Shown piece by piece: positions 1-12,533 of a stretch of DNA of 64,000 bases (positions are counted from its first letter, which is position 1; each line of letters opens with the position of its first letter). This DNA is from Rhizomys pruinosus (Eukaryota > Chordata > Mammalia > Rodentia > Spalacidae). The notes beneath the pieces were generated by a model. That model did no database searches. It had not been told where the DNA came from and saw nothing but the letters and a program-made list of their open reading frames with translations. The DNA is taken from the NCBI GenBank assembly GCA_009823505.1, contig VZQC01012403.1, forward strand, positions 1,537,969 to 1,601,968, given 5' to 3'. The translations under genes were made by a program, and so were the position numbers.

Positions 1-90
1 GTAAGTTCAAGGCCAGCCTGGTCTACAGAGTGAGTTCCAGGACAGCTGGGGCTACAAGGAGACCCTGTCTCGAAAAGACAAAAAAAAAAA
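1..90 (+). mobile_element. B1 SINE, cut by the window edge
   Basis: B1 3' half (GTTCAAGGCCAGCCTGGTCT ... AGACCCTGTCTC) with an A-tail. The 5' half lies outside the window. Confidence 0.9.
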
Positions 91-309
91 ACCCAGTTGA
101 TTAGCAAAAAAATATGCCTATATAAACATCACATATATACCAAAACTATGACCTCTGAAAAAAAAACTGTATGTTAATTCCAAAATATGTTTAGGAATTC
201 ACATTTTCCCTTTAATTTTATGTTACTCTAATCTGTGAATACATACCTTCCATCCATATATGGCATATATGGCAATTACAATGTCTGAAAATAAGTGGTA
301 AGTTAATTC

Positions 310-2815
310 TAGAGCCCATTAAGACATTCTCATTGTAACAGCACAGTTGCTTTCAGATAAAAAGAAATATAATAATAACATGGCTCAGCTTGCCTTTCAA
401 CTGGGAATTTGGTACTAGCATCCACAAATGAGGGATACCATTCATTGTTTTTCTGAGACTGTGTTACTTCACTTAGCATAATGGATTTGAGTTCCATCCA
501 TTTACTTGCAAAGTTCATGATGTCATCTTTCTTTACCACTGCATATACTCCATTGTGTAGACATACCACATTTTTGTTACTCACTCATCAGTTGAGGGGC
601 ATTTGGGTCACTTCCAGCTCTTTCTTACTGTGAAGAGAGCTGCAATAACATAGATGTGCATGTATCTTTGCAGTAGTATGAGTCTTTTGGGTATATACCC
701 AGGAGTGGTATGGCTGGGTCAGGTGGTAGGCTCATTTTGAATCTTTTAAGGGTTCTCCACACTGCTTTCCATAGTGGTTGTACAACTTTACATTCCCACC
801 AGCAGTGGATGAGTGTTCTCCTTTCCCCACAACCTCTCCAGCTTTTGGTATCTTTGTTTTCTTTACCTTAGCCAGACTTACTGGAGTGAGATGATATCTT
901 AAGAGTGGTTTAATTTTCATTTCCTTAATTATTAACAATGTTGAAAACTTTTTAACATATTTCTCAGCCAAGATTTTTAGTTCCTCTCTGAAGTCTCTGT
1001 TCAGCTCTCTACTCCATCTTTTGAGTGAATTATTTGTTTTCTTTCTTCTTTGTTTTTTGAGTAGTTTATTTATTCTGCATGTTAATGCTCTATCAGAGGT
1101 ATTGCTGGTGAATGTTTCCTCCCACTCTGTGAGTTCTCTTTTCACTTTCTTGATTGTTTCTTTCCTTATACAGAAGCTTTTGAGTTTGATGAGGTCCCAC
1201 CTGTCAATTGCTAACGTTATATCCTGTGCAGCTATTGTTTGATTTAGAAAGTCTTTTCCTATGCCTATGTCTTGTAGGTTGCTACCAACATTTTCTTCTA
1301 TCACCTTCAGATTTTGGGGTTTCACATTGAGGTGTTGGATCCATTTGGAGTTGATTTTTGTACAGGGTGAGAGGTAGGGGTTTAATTTTGTTCTTCCACA
1401 AATGTTGATCCAGTATTGCCAGCACCATTTGCTGAAGATGCTATCCTTCCTCCATTGAGTTTTTTGGCCCTCTGTTGAATATGCAGTGGCTGAAATTGTA
1501 TGAGTTCAGGTTTGGATCTTCAATTTTGTTCCACTGTTCAATGGGTCTGTTTTTGTGCATGTACCAGGATGTCTTTATGACTATATCCCTGTAATATAGT
1601 TTGACGTCTGGTAAAGTGATCCACCCACCCCCCCCTCCCCCGTATTGCACTTTTCACTCAAGATTGCTTTAGCTATTCAGGGTCTTTTGGTTTTCATATG
1701 AATTTAAGGATTTTTTTCCAAGTCTGTGAAGAAGTTCAGGGGATTTTAATTGGGATGACATTGAATCTGTATATTAATTTGGGTAAAATGGACATTTTTA
1801 CTGTATTAATTTTTCCAATCCATGAGCATTGGAGGTTTTTCCATCTTCTGATGTCATCTTCAATCTGTTTCTTCAGGGGATTAAAAATTTTGTTGTACAG
1901 GTCTTTAGTGTCTTTGGTTAGGTTTGTTCCCAGGAATGTTTTTAGTCTATTCTGATTGGGAAGATCTCCTTATATTCCATCTCCAGTTGCTTATTCTGGG
2001 TGTAAATAAAGGTTACTGATTTTTCTAGGTCTATTTTGTATCTCACTACTTTACTGAAACTCTTAATCATTTCTAAGAGTTTTCTGGTGGAGATTATAGC
2101 ATCCCTTAGGTAAACTATCATATCATCTGCAAAAAGGGATAGTTTGACTTCTTCTTTTCCAATTAGTACTCCTTCAATTTTCCTTTCTTGACTTACTGCC
2201 CTAGCAAGCATTTCAAGCACTATATTGAGAGGAATGGTGATGGGGGCAGCCTTGCCAGGTTCCTGCCTTTAAGAGAATGCTTTTAATTTTTTTTTCTAAT
2301 TTTTTTCCATTTAGGATGATGTTGGCAGTGGGGTTTTGTATATGGCTTTGATTATGTTGAACAATGTTCCCTTCAGTCCAATTTCCTCTAGAACTTTAAA
2401 CATAAAGGGACACTGTATCTTATCAAAGGCTTTTCTGCATGAATTGAGATGATCATGAGATTTTTGTTTTTTAGCCCATTTATGTGTTTTGTGATATTTA
2501 CTGATTTATGTATGCATCTCTGGTATGACTCCAGCTTGGTCATGATGAATGATCTTTCTGATGTGGGTCTGTATGCAATTTGCAAGTATTTTGTTGAGAA
2601 TTTTTTCATCTATGTTCATTAATGATATGGGTCTATAGTTTTCTTTTTTGGTTGTGTCTTTTCCTGGTTTTGGTATTATAATGGTGCTGGCTTCATAGAA
2701 GGAATTTGGGAGATTTCCCTCTGTATCCTTCTGAACAGTTTGAGTAGTAATGCTTGTGGACTTTGATAAATTTGTCCCCTGGCAGCTTGTATAGCACCTC
2801 TGAGATTGCAAGAGC
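310..2815 (-). mobile_element. LINE-1, 5'-truncated, ORF2 remains
   Basis: Minus-strand ORF2 pieces: finger/reverse-transcriptase entry ([19 protein letters not shown] near 2600), palm (LFADDMIVYL near 2120), and the C-terminal part at 732-1325, ending near 330 with SQKNNEWYPSFVDA. Frames are broken. The 5' end is abrupt near 2815. Confidence 0.88.
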
Positions 2816-3959
2816 TAGCCATCACCGAAATGCTTCTAGGTCAATACCAACTTGACTTCCACAATCCTGTACCCAAGGTTTGTGATGTCCTTAGCAATAG
2901 GTTCTAACTTTCAAGTTCTGCAGGCAACTAGGAGTAATGGCAGTAGCCTTCACTTTTCACTCTGAGTGCAGTTTGAGTTATTGCTCATTCTCCCCAAGCT
3001 AGTTCAGGTCTGCCATATCTGCCACCTTCCTCTCATATGTGGATATAATTAGACATGCATGGGAAAAGAAACTGTATTTGATGGTTGTCAGTGGGGGGAG
3101 AAAAATTAGTACTTTGCTTGGATTGAAGTGCACCTGCAGCTTGATGCAAGTGGGGATCCTGGGTTGTTAGGTGCGTTGTTAGAAGAGGGACGTATATGTA
3201 CAGGGCCTACAGGTAAGGGTATTGGTTTGCCAAGTGCATTGTTGAAGAGGAATGTGTGCATAACCAAATCAAGATGGTAAACTATTCCCTATTCTTCCCT
3301 GCTTCAAACGTAGCTCTGCATCACTGAAAACCAAAACTCTACACTTGTAACATTCAAACGCACACCCCATGCAGTTTGATGCCTCTGCATTTTTTTCTCT
3401 TATTTCCTGGGATCTTTTGAAGTATTTTTGCTGTTTTGCAAAGACATCTTCTCACAAATGAAGAGACAGCATGGTATGCACAGAGAACAAGACTCAATGA
3501 GTGTCCAGCCACCCAGTAAATGTGAAGAAACATCTAAACAGAGAGAGCCCTAACATATCCCTCACTTCCAACATCTGAAGCTGGCACCAGAGCCATATCA
3601 TTTCTGACTCAATTTTGTCAAATTTGAAGTTAGTTGTAAGTTTAGTCGTGTACATGTACTTGAGACAGAGAATTGGATTCTAGAGTGCAAATACTCACTT
3701 CATAATCTCACTGTATATGGGGTCAGTTTGGGTGAATTTTCCAATAATCTCAGTAAGACATAAGAATGTTTATATTTCCAGATCTGAGTTTTCTCAACAG
3801 CATTTGATTCCACAATTATTTTATAACCAGATAATTAAAAATGCATACTGCAAAAAGTCATCCTGTCCAATAAAAATACCACTTTTTGTTTCTGGCATGA
3901 CATTCTTCCAACATGTCTTGAATATTTCACAGTCTTGAGCCTTGGAATCACTGCAAAAG
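2816..3959. other. Intergenic, nothing recognised
   Basis: No V motif, splice-flanked ORF or clear repeat seen. Confidence 0.5.
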
Positions 3960-4260
3960 AGAGAATGGAAATATTGTAAGACCCACAGGTGTCGATCACA
4001 AGAAATAGAATCTTAGGGGCAGCTGGGCAGTTGCTCATATGAACTCACAGCAATGGCAACACCATGAAAGTTCCATGCAAGCTCGAACCAGACAAATTCC
4101 CAGGACAGAAATTTGGAAACGGATAAGAAACCACAACAAAACCTAAGGAAAAATTCATCTCAGAAGAAATTAAGACATATTCAGGAGCTGGTATGGGCAC
4201 CTAAAGGAAGAGTCATAATGGATCGTTTTGAAAAATATGAAACAGTCATGTTGGGCTATA
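3960..4260 (+). mobile_element. Probable LINE-1 3' UTR remnant
   Basis: GCTCATATGAACTCACAGCAATGGC and the following GAAACCAGACAAATT-like part resemble the 3' UTR copies near 52500 and 60800. Highly diverged. Confidence 0.4.
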
Positions 4261-4310
4261 TTATTAAGTTAAAATACTGACTGCTTTGTGTGACCCTAAC
4301 TTTAATTACA

Positions 4311-4545
4311 GTTTAGGGCTAGGGAGATGCTTTACACCATAAGAGAGCTTGCTGCACAAGCCTGAAGACCTTAATTCGAATCCCTTATACCCATGAAAAA
4401 GCTGTGTGGTCTTATATTCCAGTCACCTCAGCTATGTGGGAGCTGAGACAGGAGGACACCCAGGGCTTGTGGGCCACCAGCCTAGCTCCAGGTTCAGTGA
4501 GAGAAGCGGTCTCAAAAGAATAAGCTAGAGAGCAATGGAGCAAGA
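4311..4545 (+). mobile_element. RSINE/B4-type SINE
   Basis: GGCTAGGGAGATGCTTTAC, AATTCGAATCCCTTATACC, then a B1-like AGGTTCAGTGAGAGAAGC part. A CA-rich microsatellite follows. Confidence 0.65.
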
Positions 4546-4620
4546 CACCTGACTTTTTTTTCTTTTCTTCAGATGTCCAAATACAGGCATGTGCACCCAC
4601 ACATGTGGGCATATACACCT

Positions 4621-4646
4621 AACACACACAGACAGATGGACAAACA

Positions 4647-4680
<34 letters not shown>

Positions 4681-4700
4681 GACACACGAGTGTGCATGCA
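4621..4700 (+). repeat. (CA)n microsatellite
   Basis: CA-rich tract following a B4-type SINE. Confidence 0.95.
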
Positions 4701-5824
4701 CATCCACACAGTACAAGAAATGCAAATCATAGCTTATATGTGTAATAGTATTAAAAGACATGTTAATTTTCTACTCAGTGTTTTAATATCTCATACATTG
4801 TCCAGCTAATAATTGCTAATAAGACACAATTGATGCTAATTAAAAGATTAGAACCTTTTGACAAAGTTGAGTATCCTCTCCCAGTGAAAGTGAGATGGCC
4901 TTTATAGTGGAGAAATTTGAATGATACCTGGAAGTCAATTCTCAAGCCTTGGAATCTAAGAATTCACTCTCATCAAGAGTTAATTCAGATTGTTTTGAAA
5001 CAAACCTGACAGCTGTGTCCATCATGCAGGGTATTTAGAGCTGAGCAGGGTTAGGAAGCATTGAGACTGGTTCTCCAGTAACAGGATGCAGTGGTCCACC
5101 TGCCCCCTCCCCCACATCCCAACATACTCAGGGGACAGTACCTGGTTTGGACTTTTACAACCCCGAGGCATACAAATTGGGAAATTTCTGGGGCCAGTGA
5201 GGACCTACCAGGAAAACAGGCTGCAAAACAAATAGTGACCAGAAATGGGTTCTGGCACAAGAAGAAAGGAATCTCTAAGTGACTGCGGTACTTTTGAGTG
5301 TCTGATATTTCACCACCAAAAGGACAGGAAAGACCTGGTGTACAACACTTGGTGACTTCAATACCCACTCACTTTGGAAGGTATCTTTGCTCACCACTGT
5401 ATTTCCAATGTCTCCTTCATCTCTAGACAGGAAATTCAAACAAGAACACCAACAAGTTAGTTTCAGAAGTAAACTGTACCATGGATCAAATTGACTTAAC
5501 TGCTATAGAACATTCAGGCCAAGAGACGTGGAGTACATGTTCTCAGTAGCACATGAAACATTCTAAAATAGATCACATTATTGGTCATATTTTGACTTAA
5601 CACACACAAAAGAATTCAAATGATTTCTTATATCTAATGAGATCATGGTAGAATAAAATTAGAAATTACCAAGAGAATCTATAGGAATTATCTAGTTATG
5701 TAGAGGTAGGAATAAGTTTTCAGTGGTTCATTGAAAAAGAATCACAGAAGAAATTTGAAGATCCCTATAATGAAGTGAAAATGAAAAGACAAATTATCAA
5801 GACTTTGGATACATCATAAGAAGT

Positions 5825-6010
5825 CTGAGGGAAGATGGTTGGCAGGTAAAGATGCTTGTGGCCAGGCCTGACAAGTTGAGATCAATCCCCAGGACCCTTA
5901 TGGTGGAAGAAGAGAACAAACTCCTGCAAGCTGTCCTCTGACCTCCACACACATGCCGCAGAACCTGCGCCTTCCTCCACAAAAAATAGTACACAAATAT
6001 TAAAAGTATA
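5825..6010 (+). mobile_element. B3-type SINE
   Basis: tRNA-like head (TTGGCAGGTAAAGATGCTTG, GAGATCAATCCCCAGGACCC) followed by CTGTCCTCTGACCTCCACAC and an A-rich tail. Confidence 0.75.
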
Positions 6011-6657
6011 AAATAATTTTAAACAGTAGATCTAGGGAGAATATTCATAGTATAAATATTTTCATTATCAGAAAAGAGAGCCAACAAATAAAAAAATTAA
6101 TATAATGATGCACCTGAAGATATGGTCTTGAAAAAAACCAGAAAAAGCAAACATTGCAACAATAGACTGGGACAACAATAGGGAATAGTACAGAAGTTAA
6201 TGAAATGAAAACTGTAAGAACAAAATAATGACACAAGAAAAGAAGGAGCCAAGTCTGTGAAAAGAAAATAAACAAAATTGGAAAATTCTCAACCAAATTA
6301 ACAAAGAGAGAGGGAAGACACTAACACAAATTAATGAAATTATAATGAAAATAGGACAAGAGATGGGATCCAGGGGCTTATTAGAGAATACTTTGGAAGT
6401 CTGTGTTCTAAAAAGCCAAAAAAATGTAGAAGTGGATAAAGTCCTTGGCACATAAGAATTGCCAAAATTAAGTCATAAACTGTAAGTAGATCCATAATAA
6501 CACTGTAGCTGAGATGGTAGAAAAGATTCTCCAAATAAATAGGGATGAGAATAAGACAGACTTTAAAGAGCTGGCATCGATACTCTTCAAAATGTTCCAT
6601 GAAGTAGATATTGAAGAAAATCTATCAAACTTAGCATTACTCTGATGCCAAAATCAG

Positions 6658-6659
<2 letters not shown>

Positions 6660-6701
<42 letters not shown>

Positions 6702-6709
6702 ACACACAG

Positions 6710-6741
<32 letters not shown>
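6660..6741 (+). repeat. (CA)n-(GA)n microsatellite
   Basis: CA tract followed by GA tract inside an old LINE-1. Confidence 0.95.
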
Positions 6742-6746
<5 letters not shown>

Positions 6747-7534
6747 TGTCAACCAATTTCCTTGATGAATATAGATGCCAAAGTTCTCAGTAAAATATTT
6801 TAAAACTGAATTTAACAATGTATCTATAAAACTATGCACCATGATCAACTTGGTTTCTTTCCATGATTCCATGGACACAAGGAAAGTTCAACAAAAACCT
6901 ATCAGCAAATTGAATATATCATACAGCAAAGCCACCAGTGGGCTTAGAATAGGACCCTGCATGTTACAACAACAGATAAGATTTGTCCACATATGCATGA
7001 CTGTTTGGGGTAACTAATCACTTTTTGTTTGGATTTGAGGTCTGATCCACAGGAACAAATGTCTAATACTGTATTCCTGATCAAAAGCTCAGGGCAAGGA
7101 ATGATATAGGACTTAGGGTAAAACCTGCTTTTGTCATTTTGATGAATAGTCATGCTGTAAATTTGCCCCCTAAATATATCATAAACCTAAATTACTCTCA
7201 ACCTCCCCATTGTTGGTCTAGATGACCTACAGTAATTTAGGCTCTGTAGCACGTGCAAGGACTAAGGTTTGCAGAGTCTCTCCCATCAGCCCTAGTAATT
7301 TCATGATGGTAATTCCTTATAATTAAACTTAGTCTACTCCACTCCTGATGGTTCTGCTTCTCTGACAATAATTTTCATAAAGACAATATTTTCTTTGCTA
7401 TTCGAAATGTCTCGACCTGAACATGTACTCTTATGATCTAGAGAAACTAACACTTTAAGTATTATAGTGCAAATATTTAAACCTTAGAAAACATTTCACA
7501 TGTTCTGCATGATCTGTGTTTTGTTGAATGTTTC

Positions 7535-8590
7535 CCCAGAGTTTTAGTAAAGTGTCGGGCTACAAAAGTAACCTAGCAAAATCAGTAGCCTTTCTTTACA
7601 CCAACAATAAACAAGTGGAGAAAGACTAGAAGAAGAACTTCCCACTCACAATAGCCTAAAAATAATAAGATACGGGGGCTGGAGATATGGCCTAGCGGTT
7701 AAGAGTGCCGACCACTCTTACAGAGGACCCGGGTTCGATCCCCAGCACCCACATGGCAGCAGAGAACCGTCTGAAACTCCAATTCCAGGAGAACTCCAGT
7801 TCCAGGGGAATCCAACACCACCCTCTTCTGACCTCCGCAGCATTGCACGACACGGGTGCACAAACTTGCATGCAGACAGTACATGCATACGCATACAGAA
7901 ATAAATAAAATTAATAAAAATAAAAATAAAAAAAATAATAACATACCTGGGAACAAACCTAACCAAAGACACCAAAGACCTCTATAACAAAAATTTTATA
8001 AACCCCTGAAGAAGGAGATCAAAAATGACATCAAAAGATGGAAAGACCTCCCATGCTCATGGACTGGAAAAACTAACATAGTAAAAATGTCCATTTTACC
8101 CAAATTGATATACAGATTCAACACAATCCCAATCAAAATCCCCATGAGCTTCTTCACAGACTTGGAAAAAAAATCCTTAAATTCATATGGAAAAACAAAA
8201 GACCCCAAATAGCTAAGGCAACCCTGAGTGAAAAATGCAATACAGGGGGAATTGCCCTACCAGACTTCAAACTATATTACAGGGCCATAGTCATAAAGAC
8301 AGCCTGGTACTGGCACAAAAACAGACCTGTTGACCAATGCAACAAAATTGAAAGATCCAAACTTGAGCTCATACAATTTCAGCCACCTCATATTTGACAA
8401 AGGGGCAAAAAACTGTCAGTGGAGGAAAAATAGCATCTTCAGCAAATGGTGCTGGCAAAATTGGATCACCAGTTGTAGAAGAACAAAATTAAACCCCTAC
8501 CTCTCACCCTGTACAAAAATCAACTCCAACTGGATCAAAGATCTCAATGTGAAGCCTGAAACCCTAAAGCTGATAGAAGAATGCTTCCAA
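7535..8590 (+). mobile_element. LINE-1 ORF2 fragment truncated at both ends
   Basis: Plus-strand ORF2 from the SVAFLYTNNKQVE-like segment to the C-terminal domain, broken by a B2 (7675-7930). It stops abruptly at about 8590 without a 3' UTR, so the 3' end was lost after insertion. Confidence 0.82.
7675..7932 (+). mobile_element. B2 SINE inside LINE-1
   Basis: tRNA-like head with the B box GGGTTCGATCCCCAGC, a body with the duplicated AACTCCAGTTCCAGG module, and an AAATA-rich tail. It splits a LINE-1 ORF2. Confidence 0.92.
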
Positions 8591-9496
8591 TTTTCATACA
8601 ATGTGGCTTGATGGTATTCAGATCCACTCCCCAATCCACACCTCCGCTTATTGCCTCCACCCAATTTTATCTACTCTATTATAAGACCGATAGATTCTAA
8701 TGTGTCTCCAATTGTCAACAAATGTAGGACCATCTACTGGAGCATGGTTATTCTACCAAGCATGTCATCCTTAAAACAGGCTGTCTTCCACACTCCCAGC
8801 AGCCATCACTTTCCAAAAGTTCCACAGGTATGGTTGAGATTCTCACTTTCCATGTCTATACTGGGATTTTGGTAGAAAACTATTTCCTTGTGATCATCCA
8901 CCACCTCTAGCTACAGTCTTTCTGGCACCTACAATTATCCCTGACCCTTAGAGGACAGAAGTTTGATATAGGTGTCCAATTCAGAGATAAACATTCTGAA
9001 TTTTCTTGTCTCTGCACTCTGGCCTCCATGTGTTTTGTGTTAGTCATCCTCTACAATATAAGGGAACCTATGGTTAGAGTTGAGAGATGCATTAACCTAT
9101 GAGTATGAGAGTGAGTCATTAGAAGTCAGTTTAATACCATAAGTGTTTAGTGGAAAAATTATACTAGGCTCTCCTGTAAACCCTGAAAAATGTCTAACTT
9201 CAGGTTCCTAAGCCTGAAAGAAATATCAGTTATGCACTCTATCCTATGAAGTGGATCTTAAATCTAATTGGAAATTGGTTGGTTACTCCTATAATATTCA
9301 TACCACCATTGTACCTGTGGGCATGTCTTGTCAAGCTTCTTGTTGTAGTTCACAGGATTCACATCTGGGTAAGGTATGAATATTTTTTCTTCAGGTAGCA
9401 TGCATAGAACCTTCTAGAACTATTATCCCTAGCTAGTAGAAATGAGGCTCTGAAATCAGCACAGCTTCATTTCTCCTCGTTCACTATACAGCTGGT
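8591..9496. other. Intergenic, nothing recognised
   Basis: Unique-looking DNA between a broken LINE-1 and a microsatellite. Confidence 0.5.
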
Positions 9497-9527
<31 letters not shown>

Positions 9528-9563
9528 AAGGATAGATTGATAGAGATAGATAGATATAGATAG

Positions 9564-9649
<86 letters not shown>
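9497..9649 (+). repeat. Composite (GATA)n-(TA)n-(GA)n microsatellite
   Basis: GATA repeats, then a pure TA tract of about 35 bp, then about 43 bp of GA. Confidence 0.95.
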
Positions 9650-9650
<1 letters not shown>

Positions 9651-9710
9651 CTTCAGCACTAGAATATTACCATCAAGTTCTGGTGGGTAGCCAAGAGCAG
9701 GTACAATGGC

Positions 9711-10270
9711 TGTCATTGTTCAATGTCTTTGAGTCACATGTGACCGCATTCCACATGCTGTCCTTCCCTTCTTGGCTCAGCTCCAGGTCTTGTCTCCTGC
9801 ATGCAGGCCAACAGTCTCTAGGCTTCACTCCCACAAGAAGAGGGGGAGGGAAAACCACAGGAGATCACCCGTGGAAATGAACGAACTCGCAGGCATAGGG
9901 AGAGCCGGGGAGGATAGGAACTCTGTTTATTTTCTGTCAGTGAGGTCTATATATTGAAGTCTACTGTGCTCTGGGCAAAGAAGTGGGGAGCAGGCAGAAG
10001 AGAGGGGTGAGCTACCTTGGTTCTAATTGTGGGGCTGCAGAGCTCCAATTTGTGCAACAGGTAACTAGAGGTTTGACATTTTGCTCAATGCCTCAAGGGA
10101 AGGGGCCTGGAACTTTGCAGAGATAGGGCAAAGCAAGAATCATTGTAATATCCCGAATCTTCCTGTTACAGATAACTCTGAATGCCCACAGAGATATCAG
10201 ATAACTGGAGATCTCCCGGGACAGGTCTTATAATTTCTCACTTCAAGCCACACACAGTTTCATCCCCACA
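9711..10270. mobile_element. Solo ERV LTR, copy 1
   Basis: A 560-bp element beginning TGT and ending ACA, flanked by an exact 6-bp duplication AATGGC (9705-9710 and 10271-10276). It matches the LTR at 32887 over most of its length, for example TTTGTGCAACAGGTAACTAG and GATATCAGATAAC. A 6-bp duplication fits class II (ERVK-like) proviruses. No internal viral sequence adjoins, so it is a solo LTR left by recombination. Confidence 0.85.
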
Positions 10271-10429
10271 AATGGCCAGTAACTATTGAGGGTCTATGTG
10301 AGCCCAGATCAAAGCTTATAGAGAGGGCTCCATTCCTGGCATAAAGGTTTTATTTTGTTAGCATCAAAGTCCCCTGCTATAATGTCATACCTCCTCATCT
10401 CTTTTTATAATATATACCACACTGGACAT

Positions 10430-11640
10430 CAGCATGTAGAAGAATAAAACTAGATCCCTATCTCTCACCATGCACAAAACCCAACTCTAAATGGATCAAG
10501 GAACCCACATAAGACATGATACCCTGAATAAGAGGGGAAAGGAGGGGATATTTTGGAACTTACAGGCACAGGAAAGAACTTCTGAATGGCAATCCTGTAG
10601 CATAAGCATTTGATTTAATATTTGACAAAAGAGACCACATGAAACAGAAAAGCTTCTGTACATCAAAAGACACCTTCATCAAATGAGGAGGCAAATTACA
10701 GAATGGAAAATATCTTTAGCAGCAATCCCTCTGCAGAAGTTTAGTATCCACAAAATACAAATAAGTAAAAAAATATTGAATTAAAAACTAAGACAAGGGG
10801 ATGAAAAGGAAGTTCTCTGAAGATGAAATGCAAGGAGCTGAGAAATGCTTTAAAAATGTTCAACATCAGGGCTGGAGAGATGGCCTAGTGGTTAAGAGCT
10901 CCAACTGCCCTTGCAGAGGACCCAGGTTTGATCCCCAGCACCTACATGGCGGCTGAGAACCATCTTTAACTCCAGTTCCAGGGGAATCCGGCACCCTTTT
11001 CTGACCTCCGAGGCATTGCACGACCAGGGCACACAGACCTACAAGCAGATAGTACATTCATACACATACAAAATAAATAAAAAAAATTTTTGATTTCAAC
11101 ATCTTTAGATGTTAGAAAAATGCAAAGTCAAACTACTTTGAGATTTTATCTTATCCTATTTAGAATAAGAGCCAAAAAAAAAAAAGTGTCAAAAACCTTG
11201 TGAGGAAGTGAAGAAAGGGAAATCTCATCCCACTGTTGGCAAAATGTAAACTGGCGCAACCACAATGGAAATCAGTATGGAAAATCTTCAGGAAGCTTGA
11301 AACTGATCTACCTTATGATCCAGCCATACCACTCTTGAGTATAAACCCCAAAGACTACATAGTACTTCAGAAATACTAGTTCATCTGTGTTCATTGCTGC
11401 CCTTTTCACAGTATCCAGAAATTAGAAACAAGCGAGATGTCCTTCAACTGACAACGGATAATGAAGGTGTGGTGCATCTATATAGAATACACAGAATAGA
11501 ATTCAGCTATTTTTAAAAAATTATGAAACTCACAGGTTAGTTGATGGAACTGTTATCTTGAGTGAGGGAACAATTATCTTGAGTGAGGGAACCCAGACCC
11601 AGAAAGACAAATGTTGCATGTTCTCTCTCATACATAGATT
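10430..11640 (+). mobile_element. Old LINE-1 ORF2 3' fragment
   Basis: Diverged ORF2 C-terminal region with the usual CCACAATGGAAATCAGTATGG and CCAGCCATACCACTC signatures, interrupted by a B2 at 10868-11083. Confidence 0.78.
10868..11085 (+). mobile_element. B2 SINE inside LINE-1
   Basis: Complete B2 with TTCAACATC on both sides as target duplication. Confidence 0.92.
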
Positions 11641-11941
11641 CTAGCTGTGAAATCCTAGATATGCGTGCTTCAACTTGAAAATCCACAGGAGTCAAGAAAC
11701 TAATAAATGCTCATAAGGGTGGCTTGCTGTAACATCTATTTTTGAAAAAATTTTTGAAGCAAAATATTAAAATAAAGTTGTCAATGATAACTGTTTCCCA
11801 TTACATAGATGAGGTTTTACTTAGAATTAAGCTTCTGACCCAGACCACAGATGAAGCACCCACAGTTGGGACCTTCTTGTCTGGGATGTGCAGGTGTGCA
11901 TCTCAGCTGGACTCCAAGAGGGGCTGTGCTTAAGGAGCTCC

Positions 11942-11980
11942 AGTTTTTGTTCAGCTTGTACTAGCATTTCAAACACTGTG
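11942..11980 (-). promoter_or_regulatory. V recombination signal sequence, 23-bp spacer
   Basis: Read on the minus strand, heptamer CACAGTG (11974-11980) abuts the V exon. It is followed by exactly 23 bp and nonamer ACAAAAACT (11942-11950), one base from consensus ACAAAAACC. This is the RAG cleavage site of the TRDV1-like segment. Confidence 0.93.
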
Positions 11981-12533
11981 TTGGTTCCCACAGAGCACAG
12001 AAATACATCGCTGAGTCTTCCAGCTGTAAGGCTGAAATGATGAGGCTGATGGACTTGGCTGATCCCTGGAAGGAGACAGAATAGCGGCTGCTCTTTGCAT
12101 TCTGACCAGAAGAAACTTGACGAATAAGGAAAATCATCTCTCCACTGGGAAGCTGCTTGTACCAAAACAGATAGTATACATTCAGACTTGTCTGATATGA
12201 ACAGTCCAGGGTGACTTTTTCCCCCTCCTGTCTGATTGTAGCTGGTTGGACTTGGGTCACTTTCTGGGCCACAACAGATCCTGTTGAACAATCAGAAAGC
12301 ACAGCTTGTCATTTGATGTTGAGAAAAACATTGTAAGAATTAAGACTCCAAGATAAGATAAACTGAAAGCACATTCTGCTGGCTTTTCTCCTATCACTGC
12401 TTCTCCTCAGATCCCTGTGAAGCACCCTATGCCCGGGGTCAATGCTTCATCCTTAATATCTTAACTCTATGGGATCATCCATACCAGAGAAGGCCAAGGC
12501 CAAGAGCACACACAGCAGGCTGGGAGGAGGCAT
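11981..12533 (-). CDS. TRDV1-like: T-cell receptor V segment, human TRDV1 / mouse TRAV15-DV6 type
   Basis: A two-exon germline V segment encoding the variable domain of a TCR delta (possibly also alpha) chain. The leader exon at 12485-12533 starts with ATG, codes a hydrophobic signal peptide ([17 protein letters not shown]) and ends at a GT donor in phase 1. The intron (12281-12484) ends in CAACAG. The V exon (11981-12280) is open throughout. In the mature domain I see Cys23, Trp36 in FWYKQ, the GEMIFLIRQ strand and Cys91 in YFC. The 3' end reads CALWE, as in mouse V-delta-6 genes. FR1 (AQKVTQVQ) and the FR2/FR3 wording match the human TRDV1 group as I know it. A consensus 23-bp-spacer signal follows directly. 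It looks functional. The exact family name is uncertain because TRDV1, TRAV15/DV6 and TRAV14/19 are related. Confidence 0.9.

Larger units (their letters stand above)
5340..6925 (+). mobile_element. Old LINE-1 fragment
   Basis: Diverged ORF2 DNA on the plus strand: a GDFNTP-like endonuclease stretch near 5350, reverse-transcriptase entry near 6620-6800, ending abruptly near 6925. A B3 SINE (5825-6010) and a CA/GA microsatellite (6660-6741) interrupt it. Confidence 0.75.

Noticed and set aside
1021..1242. Plus-strand hydrophobic frame
   Set aside because: Antisense of LINE-1 ORF2; similar antisense frames recur at other LINE-1 copies (21853, 25170).
7675..7932. Possible tRNA gene because of A- and B-box-like motifs
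   Set aside because: These boxes belong to the tRNA-derived head of B2 SINEs, which have SINE bodies and tails; no tRNA cloverleaf with anticodon arm is complete.
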